The translations under genes and the position numbers were made by a program. The notes under the pieces were generated by a model, which was given only the letters and a program-made list of their open reading frames with translations, was not told the DNA's origin and did not search any database. Positions 25,462 to 33,848 of a DNA stretch of 64,000 bases are shown here, in pieces (the stretch's first letter is position 1; each line of letters begins with the position of its first letter). The stretch is from Vulcanimicrobiota bacterium (GTDB lineage Bacteria; Vulcanimicrobiota; Vulcanimicrobiia; Vulcanimicrobiales; Vulcanimicrobiaceae), in the NCBI GenBank assembly GCA_003161435.1, contig PMOS01000025.1:47013-111012 (forward strand). The letters run 5' to 3'.

Positions 25462-26157
25462 ATGCTGATGCTCTTGCCGATCGTCCTCGCGCTCGCGACC
25501 GATCCCGGCCCCGCGGCCAGCAGCGCGCCTCGTCCCACGCCGCTCACCGAGATCGGACGCGTTCGTGCGCTTCCGGCCTGCGTACCGATCGTTGCCCATG
25601 CCAACGGCGCAATCACGCAAGCGCTCGACAACGATCGAACGCTGGCGATCCTTTCGAACAACGCGCACAATACGGATTTCGACAAGCTGAACTTTCTGCA
25701 GCGCCGCAATTCGATCGAGGCGCTGATGAAACAGGCGGAAGCGATTCGCATCGCGTCGACTTCCGGTGACGTCGAGGTGAAGAAGCTGCGCGAATACGCC
25801 GCGGCCGCGACCGACCCCGAACGCAAAGCGGAGCTCAAGGCGTTCGCCGACGCGCTCGGCGGCGCGCTGTACCGACAGAAGAAGGCTGCGGTGGAGTTCA
25901 TGCGCGACGTGACCATCATGCACGGTCGCGAGGACGCGGCCGAAGGACGCGAGCTCATGCGCCAAAACAATCCGGTTCCCCCGTTCGGCCAGGCGCAAGC
26001 GATGGCCAACCTACCTTCGATCTTGCCGGGCAATCCCGACAGCTACAACAAGCAGTTCAACCAGATCGGCGACGCGATCGACGCGGATGTCCAAGGTGTG
26101 ATGTCGGACGAGGGCCTCGCCGCCGACCATAGCATCGCCGCGACTTCCGGCTGCTGA
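25462..26157 (+). CDS. Secreted alpha-helical protein of unknown function
   Basis: A 231-residue protein with a short signal-like N-terminus (MLMLLPIVLALATDPGPAA). The rest is mostly helical and charged: ITQALDNDRTLAILSNNAHN, EALMKQAEAIRIASTSGDV, KKLREYAAAATDPERKAEL, FMRDVTIMHGREDAAEGREL and a Pro/Asn-rich tail. Two Cys, one near the start of the mature protein and one at the last residue. I recognise no family. The ATG at 25462 was chosen because it gives the hydrophobic N-terminus. The heme A synthase gene follows after 48 bases, though a functional link is not evident. Confidence 0.72.
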   Translation: MLMLLPIVLALATDPGPAASSAPRPTPLTEIGRVRALPACVPIVAHANGAITQALDNDRTLAILSNNAHNTDFDKLNFLQRRNSIEALMKQAEAIRIASTSGDVEVKKLREYAAAATDPERKAELKAFADALGGALYRQKKAAVEFMRDVTIMHGREDAAEGRELMRQNNPVPPFGQAQAMANLPSILPGNPDSYNKQFNQIGDAIDADVQGVMSDEGLAADHSIAATSGC

Positions 26158-26205
26158 CGACCTGAGTCGTTTCACCACCTTGGTTCGCGCGGTACGCTTC
26201 GACTG

Positions 26206-27126
26206 ATGTTCCGCGCTTTTTCGCTGGCGGCCGCCGCTTCGGCGTTCCTGGTCGTCGTGTTGGGCAGCTGGGTGCGGATCAACGGCGCCGGGATGACCTG
26301 CCCGGACTGGCCGCTCTGCCATCACGCGCTCGTGCCGGCATTGGTCGGCGGCGTGGTGCTCGAGTGGTCGCACCGGCTGTTCGCCTTCATCGACGGCTTC
26401 TTGGTGCTGGGAGCGCTCTGGGCGGGCTGGCGGGTCCGCCACGCCGTCGCCGGCGTCACCAAGGCGGTCGCATTCGTCGCCGCGGTGTTTCTCGTCCAGG
26501 TGGCGCTGGGCGGCTTGACGGTCGCGCTGTCCAACAGCCCGTGGTCGGTCGTCGTGCACTGGGCCACCGCGATGCTGCTGCTCGGCGGGCTGACGGGTCT
26601 GGCGATCCTGGCGATCGTGATGCCGCACCGCGTTGCGGTCAGCCGGTCGCCGCTGGGTTGGATCATGGTAGCCTGCGCGGCGCTCGCTTTCGTCACGATG
26701 ATCGCCGGGTCGTACGTCAGCTCGAGCGGCGCCGGGCTCGCCTGCACGACGCTGCCGGGGTGCGACGGGGGTTCGTGGTCGGGCTCCTTCCCTGCGCAGT
26801 TCGCTCAGATGACGCATCGCTGGCTGGCTGCGATCTTCTTGCTGGTCGCCACGGTGGCCGCGTACGCGGCGGCACTCGGCACCACGCCGCGCGTCCGCGT
26901 TGCGGTGCTGTTCGCCTATGCGCTGGTGATCCTGCAGATCATGCTCGGTTTCGCGAACGTCGCTTGGTCGCTGCCGACGGTGTTGCGTGAAGCGCACGCG
27001 GCCGACGCCGTCGCAACATTCCTCGCCTTCGTCGCGTCGGTCGTCTTCGCCACCATCGACGGAACGGTTCCGGCCGCGTCGCGCGCGGCCGTCTCGTCCG
27101 CGTCGAACGTCGAGCCCGCGCGATGA
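26206..27126 (+). CDS. ctaA: Heme A synthase (COX15/CtaA)
   Basis: Integral membrane enzyme that oxidises the C8 methyl of heme O to the formyl group of heme A. The 306-residue protein has eight hydrophobic segments and the four heme-ligand regions HRLFAFIDG, HWATAMLLLG, MTHRWLAAI and REAHAADAV. Both extracytoplasmic Cys pairs typical of CtaA are present, CPDWPLC and CTTLPGC. The stop overlaps the ATG of the heme O synthase gene by 4 bases. It supplies heme A for the aa3 oxidase encoded at 31-35 kb. Confidence 0.94.
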   Translation: MFRAFSLAAAASAFLVVVLGSWVRINGAGMTCPDWPLCHHALVPALVGGVVLEWSHRLFAFIDGFLVLGALWAGWRVRHAVAGVTKAVAFVAAVFLVQVALGGLTVALSNSPWSVVVHWATAMLLLGGLTGLAILAIVMPHRVAVSRSPLGWIMVACAALAFVTMIAGSYVSSSGAGLACTTLPGCDGGSWSGSFPAQFAQMTHRWLAAIFLLVATVAAYAAALGTTPRVRVAVLFAYALVILQIMLGFANVAWSLPTVLREAHAADAVATFLAFVASVVFATIDGTVPAASRAAVSSASNVEPAR

Positions 27127-28058
27127 GATCGACGCTTGCGCGCGTCGACGGCGCGGCGCAGCCGGCAGCAACGACGGGTTGGCGCAGCGTCCTCGAAGAC
27201 TATTACGAGCTGACCAAGCCGCGCATCATCGCACTGCTGCTGATCACCACGTTGGCGGCGATGGCAATGGCCGCGCGCGGCGTGCCGCCGCTCTGGCTCA
27301 CGCTCTGGACGCTGTTGGGCGGCGCGCTCTCGGCCGGGTCGGCCGGCGCGTTCAACTGCGTGTGGGATCGCGACATCGACCGCTTGATGACGCGCACGCG
27401 GCTGCGGCCGGTGGCGCGCGGCGCGATCTCGCCGCGCGACGCGCTCGCGTTCGCGACGACCGCGCAGATCGCCGGCTTCGCGCTGCTGTACGTCCTGGTG
27501 AACCCCCTCGCGGCCTGTCTGTCGCTGGCCGGCAACGTCTACTACGTCGTCGTGTACACGATGTGGCTCAAGCGCGTGACGCCGCTCAACATCGTGATCG
27601 GCGGCGCCGCCGGTGCCGTTCCGCCGCTGGTCGGCTGGGCGGCGGTGACCGGCCATCTCGGCTCGCCGGCGTTCGCGCTCTTCGCCGTGATCTTCTTGTG
27701 GACACCGCCGCATTTCTGGGCGCTTTCGCTGATGACCAACGTCGACTACGACAAAGCGGGGATCCCGATGCTCCCCAACGTGAAGGGCATCCCGCGCACC
27801 AAACGCGAGATCATGGTCTACTCGTTGGTGCTCGTCGCCGTCTCGCTCGCGTTCTTCCCGCTGCACGTGCTCGGCCCGTGCTACGGCGGCTGCGCGCTGC
27901 TGCTCGGCGGCGTCTTCTTGTGGGACGCGTGGAAGATCGGCGGCGATCCCACCAAGCACGCGTCGCGGGTGCTGTTCAAGTACTCGCTGCTCTATTTGGC
28001 GCTGATGTGCGTCGCCATGGTGGCCGATCGCGTGATCCGGCTTCCGCACGCGCTCTGA
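27123..28058 (+). CDS. ctaB: Protoheme IX farnesyltransferase (heme O synthase)
   Basis: UbiA-type membrane prenyltransferase of 311 residues that adds a farnesyl group to heme B, giving heme O. The first Asp-rich substrate motif is NCVWDRDIDRLMTRTRLRP; the second is in LMTNVDYDKAGIPMLPNVKG. The intermediate loop LTKPRIIALLLITTLAAM and FLWTPPHFWALS are characteristic of CtaB/CyoE. The start overlaps the ctaA stop, so the two heme-modifying enzymes are co-translated. An MFS transporter gene follows by 7 bases. Confidence 0.95.
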   Translation: MRSTLARVDGAAQPAATTGWRSVLEDYYELTKPRIIALLLITTLAAMAMAARGVPPLWLTLWTLLGGALSAGSAGAFNCVWDRDIDRLMTRTRLRPVARGAISPRDALAFATTAQIAGFALLYVLVNPLAACLSLAGNVYYVVVYTMWLKRVTPLNIVIGGAAGAVPPLVGWAAVTGHLGSPAFALFAVIFLWTPPHFWALSLMTNVDYDKAGIPMLPNVKGIPRTKREIMVYSLVLVAVSLAFFPLHVLGPCYGGCALLLGGVFLWDAWKIGGDPTKHASRVLFKYSLLYLALMCVAMVADRVIRLPHAL

Positions 28059-28065
28059 GTTCGCG

Positions 28066-29469
28066 GTGACGGTCGCCGGCGAGACGTTGGTAGCCGGACA
28101 CCGGCTCGATCGCGGGACGGTACCGCTGCTGTTCACGCTCGGTTTGGGCGTGTTCGCCGGCGCGTTCGATCTGAGCGTCCTCTCGCCGGCGTTGCCGGCG
28201 CTCGGCGCGGCGTTCGGCGTCGGCCCACGCGATCTCGCCTGGGTCTTCACGCTGTATTTGTTGGCGAACGTGGTCGCGATTCCGATCGCGACGAAGTTGG
28301 CCGACCGCTACGGCCGCCGCCCGGTCTACATCGCCTGCGTCGCCGTGTTCGCCGCCGGCAGCGTGCTGGCGATCGCGGCGCCGACGTTCGCCGTCTTCCT
28401 CATCGCGCGCGCGATCCAAGCCGCCGGCGCGGGTGGAATCTTCCCGGTCGCCACGGCCGCGCTCGCCGATCGGGTCCCGGCCGAACGCCGCGGCGCAGCG
28501 CTGGGGCTCATCGCCGCGACGTGGGGGCTCGCTGCGGTGATCGGGCCGACGTTCGGCGGCCTCGTCACGCACTTCGTCTCGTGGCACTGGGTGTTCGCGC
28601 TCAACGTCCCGCTCGCACTCGTCGTCATCGTGATGGCACGCGCGTACGTTCCCGCGACGGCTGCCAACGTGCGCGGTCCGCTCGACGTCGCCGGGATCGT
28701 CACGCTCGCGGTCGGGCTGCTGGCGACGATGGGCCTGATGACGCGGCTGTACGCGTTCGCCGGTTCGGTCAACGTCGCGCTCGCGTGGTCGATGGTCGTC
28801 GTCGCCGTCGTCGCGTTCGCGTTGTTCGCGCTGGCCGAGCGCGGCGCGGTGCAGCCGGTGATCCCACCGGCGTTCTTCCGCGATCGGCAGCTGATCGTGA
28901 CGTACGCGCTCGAAATTTTGATCGGCGCGCTCGAAGGCGCACTCTTCTTCATCCCCGCGGCGCTGGTTGCGGCGCAGCATCTCTCGTATGCCGCCGCCGG
29001 CGCAGTGGCGACGCTGGGCGCGTTCTGCTTCGTCGCGGTCATCCCGCTCTCGGGCCGCACGCTCGATCGCGTCGGGAGCCGCGCCGTTCTGTCCGCCGGC
29101 ACGGTGCTCACCGCGGCGGGCTTGGTGATCTTCGCGCTCGGCTTCGGCACGCTGTGGCTGTCGCTGCTCGCGATGGTCGTCGCCGGCGCGGGATTCGGCG
29201 CGCTGCTCGGCGCGCCCACTCGCTACATCATCACCAACCACGTCGGTCCCGACCAGCGCGCGAGCGCGGTCGGTTTGTTGTCGGTGTTCCTCATCATGGG
29301 ACAAATCGTCGGCGGCTCGCTCGGCGGCGGCGTCGCGGGCTCGCACGGCGACCTGGTCGACGGCTACCGCATCGCGTACTTCGTCTTCGCAGCGATAGCG
29401 TTGATTGCAACGCTGCTCACCTTCGCGCTCGCCTCCCGCCGCACCGAGCTCGCATCGTCGTCATCCTAG
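28066..29469 (+). CDS. MFS transporter, DHA2-like drug exporter
   Basis: Major facilitator of 467 residues with at least 12, probably 14, membrane segments, like EmrB/QacA proton-driven exporters. Motif A is ATKLADRYGRRPVYIACVAV (after segment 2) and motif C-like GLAAVIGPTFGGLVT lies in segment 5. RTLDRVGSRAVL is the second-half motif A. The GTG start lies 7 bases after ctaB. Because it is in the heme operon it could export a heme intermediate or a toxic compound; the substrate is unknown. Confidence 0.88.
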   Translation: MTVAGETLVAGHRLDRGTVPLLFTLGLGVFAGAFDLSVLSPALPALGAAFGVGPRDLAWVFTLYLLANVVAIPIATKLADRYGRRPVYIACVAVFAAGSVLAIAAPTFAVFLIARAIQAAGAGGIFPVATAALADRVPAERRGAALGLIAATWGLAAVIGPTFGGLVTHFVSWHWVFALNVPLALVVIVMARAYVPATAANVRGPLDVAGIVTLAVGLLATMGLMTRLYAFAGSVNVALAWSMVVVAVVAFALFALAERGAVQPVIPPAFFRDRQLIVTYALEILIGALEGALFFIPAALVAAQHLSYAAAGAVATLGAFCFVAVIPLSGRTLDRVGSRAVLSAGTVLTAAGLVIFALGFGTLWLSLLAMVVAGAGFGALLGAPTRYIITNHVGPDQRASAVGLLSVFLIMGQIVGGSLGGGVAGSHGDLVDGYRIAYFVFAAIALIATLLTFALASRRTELASSSS

Positions 29470-29490
29470 CAATCCTGTCATCCTGAGCGA

Positions 29491-30528
29491 TTACGTGCTC
29501 TCGACGAAGATCTTGCGGGCTAGGCGGTATACGAGGTACGCGAGCGCGCCGAAGATGATGAGCACGGCCGCGAGGTCGGCCAAGCCCGAAAAGCCTGCGA
29601 CGCTGTTCCCGCACAGCGCGACCGCTTGCGACGACAGCCACAGGTTCAGACGTTGCAGCGGATTGCTGGCCACCCCGTTCTCGGCGTCGATCTCGGCCAG
29701 GATCTCGGCGGGCAACCAGGCGGTATCGGACATCATCTTTCGGATCCGCCCGTCGGGGCCGACGATCACCGTGTTCTCCGCGTGGATGATCCCGATGGTC
29801 GGGTCGGGGAACGCCGTGATGCCGAACTGCGCGGCGAAGTTCAGCGTTGGCTCAGCGTCGCCGACGACCAGGCTCCAGCGCTTGGGATCGGCGCCGAACA
29901 CGCGACCGTAGCGGCCGAGCACCGGCGGACGATCGTACGCCGGATCGAGCGTCACCTCGACCAGGTGGACGGGCCGGGCACCGGTCTGTTCCTGAATCTG
30001 GCGGAACTTCGCGCTGATCAACGGGCACATACGCGCGTCCTGACAGCGCGTGTAGATGAACGACAGGACGACGTTCTTGCCGTGCAGGTCCGAGAAGCGG
30101 AACGGCTTCCCGGTTTGATCGAGGAACGGTGTGTCGGGGACCACGTCGCCGATTTTGAGCGGCGTCACGCGCCGCAGCGGCGACGGGTCCGTGGTGAGCG
30201 ACTGTGCGCTCGTGCTGCTCACGTTCCGCAACGTCCAGGGCTCGGTCCGCACGTCGACGTCGGCGTCGATCGTGGCCCCGGGTTGCAGTTGCGCGGCCCG
30301 TTCGCGAGGAACGATACGAAACGGCATCGTCATCGCCGGCATCGAACCGAAGGCGTCGTGACGGACGATCGCCTCGCCGGTCTTTGGTGTCACCGCCAGG
30401 ACGATACCGTGCAGCCGCGGCGCCGCGCTCGCCAGTCCCGGGAACAGCAGCATGATCGACACGACGAAGATCATCCACGGCGTACGGCCCGGCCGGCTCG
30501 GCGCCGACGATCGTGAGACGACGCTCAT
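29491..30528 (-). CDS. CusF-SCO fusion copper chaperone
   Basis: A 345-residue membrane protein with an N-terminal helix (WMIFVVSIMLLFPGLASAA), a CusF-like copper-binding domain (LHGIVLAVTPKTGEAIVRHD, SMPAMTMPFRI), a thioredoxin-like SCO1/SenC domain, and a C-terminal membrane helix. The SCO Cys pair is CQDARMC, five residues apart instead of the common three, a known variant. It probably delivers copper to the CuA site of the nearby oxidase. The ATG at 30528 is the first that leaves the signal helix intact. The last bases abut the MFS gene, convergent. Confidence 0.88.
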   Translation of the reverse strand: MSVVSRSSAPSRPGRTPWMIFVVSIMLLFPGLASAAPRLHGIVLAVTPKTGEAIVRHDAFGSMPAMTMPFRIVPRERAAQLQPGATIDADVDVRTEPWTLRNVSSTSAQSLTTDPSPLRRVTPLKIGDVVPDTPFLDQTGKPFRFSDLHGKNVVLSFIYTRCQDARMCPLISAKFRQIQEQTGARPVHLVEVTLDPAYDRPPVLGRYGRVFGADPKRWSLVVGDAEPTLNFAAQFGITAFPDPTIGIIHAENTVIVGPDGRIRKMMSDTAWLPAEILAEIDAENGVASNPLQRLNLWLSSQAVALCGNSVAGFSGLADLAAVLIIFGALAYLVYRLARKIFVEST

Positions 30529-30568
30529 CCGCCGCCCCTGGACGCGCGCGGAGCGCGGCATCGTGCTC

Positions 30569-31081
30569 ATGGGGTTCTTCGGGCGGCTCAGCATCGCGAT
30601 CGAGCCCCTGCTCTGCGGCTTGGTGTTCGGCGTCATCACATTCGGTGTGTTCGTGGCTCCGCGGCTCTCGCCGAAGTGGGTCAACCCGGACATCGTCGTC
30701 ATCGCCCCGGTATTCGGGTTGGGCGTGCTCGGCAGCGCACTCTGGGCGTTGTGCGTCATGTTCGCGCCGGCCCGAGCGCTCGCGCACACGCTTCGACCGA
30801 TCTACGTCGTCGACGGTTACATTCGGTACCGCACCCGCGACACCGGCTCGGCTGACGACTCCAACGGGTATATCGCCGTTCTGACCGACGACCGCATCGT
30901 CGCCTGCGAGTGGCCGACGCTCGGCGAGATCGAGCTCCCGAACGCGACGCGGCCGGCGTTGTGCGAGTTCTCCGAGTACGGCGGCGTGCACAGCATCGAC
31001 GGCCGCTCGACCGGCGTCCTCCCCTCCCGCATGCCGGCACTCGGCGTCGGAATGCACAGCCGCAAAGAAGAGATCGTTTAG
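30569..31081 (+). CDS. Two-helix membrane protein of unknown function
   Basis: A 170-residue protein with two N-terminal membrane helices (EPLLCGLVFGVITFGVFVA and APVFGLGVLGSALWALCVMF) followed by a soluble domain of about 110 residues: IYVVDGYIRYRTRD, SNGYIAVLTDDRIVACEW, LPNATRPALCEFSEYGGVHS. The soluble part is probably cytoplasmic and beta-rich. I know no named family. The ATG at 30569 lies 40 bases from the divergent SCO start (GTG 30563 is an alternative). The stop codon overlaps the stop of the cox operon's last small gene on the other strand by 4 bases. Confidence 0.75.
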   Translation: MGFFGRLSIAIEPLLCGLVFGVITFGVFVAPRLSPKWVNPDIVVIAPVFGLGVLGSALWALCVMFAPARALAHTLRPIYVVDGYIRYRTRDTGSADDSNGYIAVLTDDRIVACEWPTLGEIELPNATRPALCEFSEYGGVHSIDGRSTGVLPSRMPALGVGMHSRKEEIV

Positions 31082-31254
31082 AGTTTGATGTTGGTCGAAG
31101 CCGCCGCCGGCCAGACGTGGCTGGAGCCGGCGGTCGCGAGCACCATCCCGGCGACGACGAAGATCAAGACCACGCCCGCGAACCCCGTCCACAAGACCAG
31201 CTTCGGGATCCCGGTCGTCACCGGCACGCCGCGGTCGTCCTCGATGTCAAACAT
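31078..31254 (-). CDS. 58-residue membrane protein in the cox operon
   Basis: Very short gene: MFDIEDDRGVPVTTGI, one membrane helix (KLVLWTGFAGVVLIFVVAG), then a small Ser/Ala-rich end TAGSSHVWPAAASTNIKL. It starts three bases after the stop of the 68-residue protein and continues the cox operon, whose codon use it shares. Small single-helix subunits are known in several cytochrome oxidases, so a subunit IV-like or assembly role is possible, but there is no homology evidence here. It ends in a 4-base tail-to-tail overlap with the + strand gene. Confidence 0.7.
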   Translation of the reverse strand: MFDIEDDRGVPVTTGIPKLVLWTGFAGVVLIFVVAGMVLATAGSSHVWPAAASTNIKL

Positions 31255-31257
31255 GTC

Positions 31258-31464
31258 TTAAGCGCCTCCTCGCGGCAGAACGCCGGTCGCTGCCAGCAGG
31301 ACGAGCACGCAGCCGAATGCCATCAGGCCGAGCAGCAACTTGGTGACCTGGTCGTCGAGTCCGGTCTTGGGCCACTCGCCCTTGAGCGAGATCAGCGCGA
31401 ACACCGCCACCACGACTGCGCCGGCGAGCGCGATGACTTTTTCGATTACGGCTAGTCCTTCCAT
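31258..31464 (-). CDS. 68-residue two-helix membrane protein in the cox operon
   Basis: Small protein with two predicted membrane helices (VIEKVIALAGAVVVAVFALI and LLLGLMAFGCVLVLLAATG) joined by a charged loop KGEWPKTGLDDQVTK. The ATG at 31464 lies 14 bases after the cytochrome oxidase subunit III stop with a GAGGA ribosome site just upstream. It is probably an accessory subunit of the oxidase, similar in size to bacterial subunit IV (CtaF/CyoD-like), but the sequence does not match those I remember. Role inferred from context. Confidence 0.72.
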   Translation of the reverse strand: MEGLAVIEKVIALAGAVVVAVFALISLKGEWPKTGLDDQVTKLLLGLMAFGCVLVLLAATGVLPRGGA

Positions 31465-31478
31465 ACGATCGTCCTCAC

Positions 31479-32123
31479 TTACCAGAGATAGAACAGGAAG
31501 AACAGCGCGACCCAGATGACGTCGACGAAGTGCCAGTACAGCGTTCCGGCCGTGAGCCCGAAGTACCGGTGCGTGTCGTAGAGGTTCGTGCGCGACGTTT
31601 GCCACCACAGGACGGCGAGATAGACCACGCCGACGAAGACGTGGAACCCGTGCATCCCGGTCAGGGTGAAGAACGACGCACCGAAGATCGAGCCGCTCCA
31701 GCCGCCGATCTGCGCGTGCGCGTACTCGTACGCCTGGCCACCCAGGAAGCCCGAGCCCAAGATGATCGTGAACAGCATGAAGAGGTTGAAGCGGCCTTTG
31801 TTGCCGTGCTTCCAACCCTCCATCGCGTAGTGCATCGTGACGCCGGAGCCGAACAGCACCACCGAGTTCACCGCGGCGAACGCCGTGTCGAGGCGCGGCA
31901 GCTGGTGGCCGTCCATGATCGGCGGCCACGTCGGCGCGACCGTCGTGCGCAAGTAGATGTACGCGAAGATGAACGAAGAGAACAGGACGACGTCGGAGCA
32001 CAGAAAGAGGACGAAGCCCAGCAGACGCATGTCGCGCGTCTCCTGGTAGATCACTTCTTCGTGATCGTGCTCGTCGTGGCCGTGACCGAGCTCGTAGCCT
32101 TGCTTCGCGACGGAAACTGCCAT
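31479..32123 (-). CDS. ctaE: Cytochrome c oxidase subunit III
   Basis: Seven-helix membrane subunit, 214 residues, with a His/Asp/Glu-rich cytoplasmic N-terminus (GHGHDEHDHEE). Diagnostic sequences: MRLLGFVLFLCSDVVLFSSF, YIYLRTTVAPTWPP, FFTLTGMHGFHVFVGVVYL and TLYWHFVDVIWVALFFLFYLW. It stabilises the catalytic core and proton uptake in aa3-type oxidases. Its start lies one base after the subunit I stop; it is the third gene of the operon ctaC-ctaD-ctaE-small-small. Confidence 0.95.
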   Translation of the reverse strand: MAVSVAKQGYELGHGHDEHDHEEVIYQETRDMRLLGFVLFLCSDVVLFSSFIFAYIYLRTTVAPTWPPIMDGHQLPRLDTAFAAVNSVVLFGSGVTMHYAMEGWKHGNKGRFNLFMLFTIILGSGFLGGQAYEYAHAQIGGWSGSIFGASFFTLTGMHGFHVFVGVVYLAVLWWQTSRTNLYDTHRYFGLTAGTLYWHFVDVIWVALFFLFYLW

Positions 32124-32124
32124 G

Positions 32125-33831
32125 TTAATACGTGGGGACCGGATGCGAGGTGTGCGTCGGCGTCGCCTCGGTCGCGCCCGGCGCGGCGTCGAGGCCGATG
32201 TACGGGAGCGGGTTACCGAAGTCGTACGGCGTCGCCAAGACGGCCGGGATCTTCTTGAAGTTGTAATACGGTGGCGGCGACGAGATCATCCACTCGAGCG
32301 TGCGCGCACCCCACGGGTTGGGCCCGGACTTCTTTCCGCTGCGCAGGCTGACCAGGATGTTGATGAACATCAGCAAGATCGCGAACGTCATGATGTACGA
32401 GAAGCTCGATGCGACCACGTTCCAGAACTGGTACTGCGGATCGTAGATCGCGACGCGGCGCGGCATCCCGAGCAACCCGAGCCAGTGGAGCGGGATGAAC
32501 GTGCCGTTGAAGCCGATGAACACCAGCCAGAAGTGCCACAGCCCGAGCTTCTCGCTCATCATGCGCCCGCACATCTTGGGGAACCAGTAGTAGATCGCCG
32601 CGAACAAGCCCATCATCGAACCGCCGAACAGCACGTAGTGCAGGTGGGCGACCACGAAGTACGAGCCGTGCTCATGGTAATCGGCCGGAACGGCGGCCAA
32701 GAAGAACCCGGTCAGGCCGCCGAAGGTGAACGTGATCAAGAAGCCGGTCGCGAACAGCATCGCCGTCGTCCAGCGGATCGAACCGCCCCACAGCGTCGCC
32801 ATCCACGAGAAGATCTTGATCCCGGTCGGGATCGCGATGAACATCGTGATGATCATGAACGGGAGTTGCAGCCACGGCACCATTCCGGACGTGAACATGT
32901 GGTGCGCCCATACCGCGAAGCTCAGCAGCGCGATCGCCACCGTCGAGAACGCGATCATCTTGTAGCCGAAGACCGGCTTGCGCGAGAACGTCGAGAGTAT
33001 CTCGGAGATGAACCCGAACGCCGGCAGGATCATGATGTAAACCGCCGGGTGCGAGTAGAACCAGAACATGTGCTGCCACAGCACCGGCGAGCCTCCGTGC
33101 GCCGGGTTGTAGAACGGGATGCCGAACTGGCGCTCGAGGAACAGCGCGGCCAGCGCGCCGTTGAGCGCGGTCGTCGCGATCAGCAGCATCGGCGACGTCG
33201 CGAACTGCGCCCACACGAACAGCGGCATCCGGGTGAAGGTCATCCCGGGCGCGCGCATCTTGAGGATCGTGACGGTGAAGTTGATCCCAGTCAGCGTCGA
33301 GCTGATCCCGACCAAGAAGACCGCGATGCACCACATTGAGGTGCCCGGCGGTCCTTGCAGCGAGATCGGCGGGTACTCCGTCCAACCGGCGTCGGGCGCG
33401 CCGATCAGGAACGAGCTGAACAACAGAACGCCGGCGACCGGAAAGATCCAGTACGAAACCAGGTTCAGCCACGGGAACGCGACGTCGCGCGCGCCGATCT
33501 GCAGCGGCATGACAAAGTTGCCGAACGCTCCGGTCAACAGCGGGATCACGACGAACCACACCATCGTGGTCCCGTGCATCGAGTAGATTTGGTTGAACGT
33601 GGCGGCCGAAACGACCGCGCCCGTCGGTGAGAGCAGCTGGGTGCGGATGATCTCGGCGAGCAGACCCGCGATGATGAAGAACAGCCCCGCCGTGATCATG
33701 TACTGGATCCCGATGATCTTGTGATCGATCGAGAAGATGTACTTGCGAATGAAGCTCGTCGGTTCGGGATGGATATGGTCGAGCACCGCGTGGTACGGGC
33801 CCGTCTTCACTCCGGGTGCGAGCGTTGCCAT
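32125..33831 (-). CDS. ctaD: Cytochrome c oxidase subunit I
   Basis: Catalytic subunit of an aa3-type oxidase, 568 residues, 12 membrane helices. Ligand regions visible: SMHGTTMVWF (low-spin heme a His), FWFYSHPAVYIMILPAFG (CuB His and the cross-linked Tyr helix), VWAHHMFTSGM (two CuB His), and VAHLHYVLFGG (heme a3 and heme a His). It reduces O2 to water and pumps protons. It is preceded by subunit II (17 bases) and followed by subunit III. Heme A for it would come from ctaA/ctaB at 26-28 kb and copper from the SCO fusion. Confidence 0.97.
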   Translation of the reverse strand: MATLAPGVKTGPYHAVLDHIHPEPTSFIRKYIFSIDHKIIGIQYMITAGLFFIIAGLLAEIIRTQLLSPTGAVVSAATFNQIYSMHGTTMVWFVVIPLLTGAFGNFVMPLQIGARDVAFPWLNLVSYWIFPVAGVLLFSSFLIGAPDAGWTEYPPISLQGPPGTSMWCIAVFLVGISSTLTGINFTVTILKMRAPGMTFTRMPLFVWAQFATSPMLLIATTALNGALAALFLERQFGIPFYNPAHGGSPVLWQHMFWFYSHPAVYIMILPAFGFISEILSTFSRKPVFGYKMIAFSTVAIALLSFAVWAHHMFTSGMVPWLQLPFMIITMFIAIPTGIKIFSWMATLWGGSIRWTTAMLFATGFLITFTFGGLTGFFLAAVPADYHEHGSYFVVAHLHYVLFGGSMMGLFAAIYYWFPKMCGRMMSEKLGLWHFWLVFIGFNGTFIPLHWLGLLGMPRRVAIYDPQYQFWNVVASSFSYIMTFAILLMFINILVSLRSGKKSGPNPWGARTLEWMISSPPPYYNFKKIPAVLATPYDFGNPLPYIGLDAAPGATEATPTHTSHPVPTY

Positions 33832-33848
33832 AGGTCGGATGATCTCCG

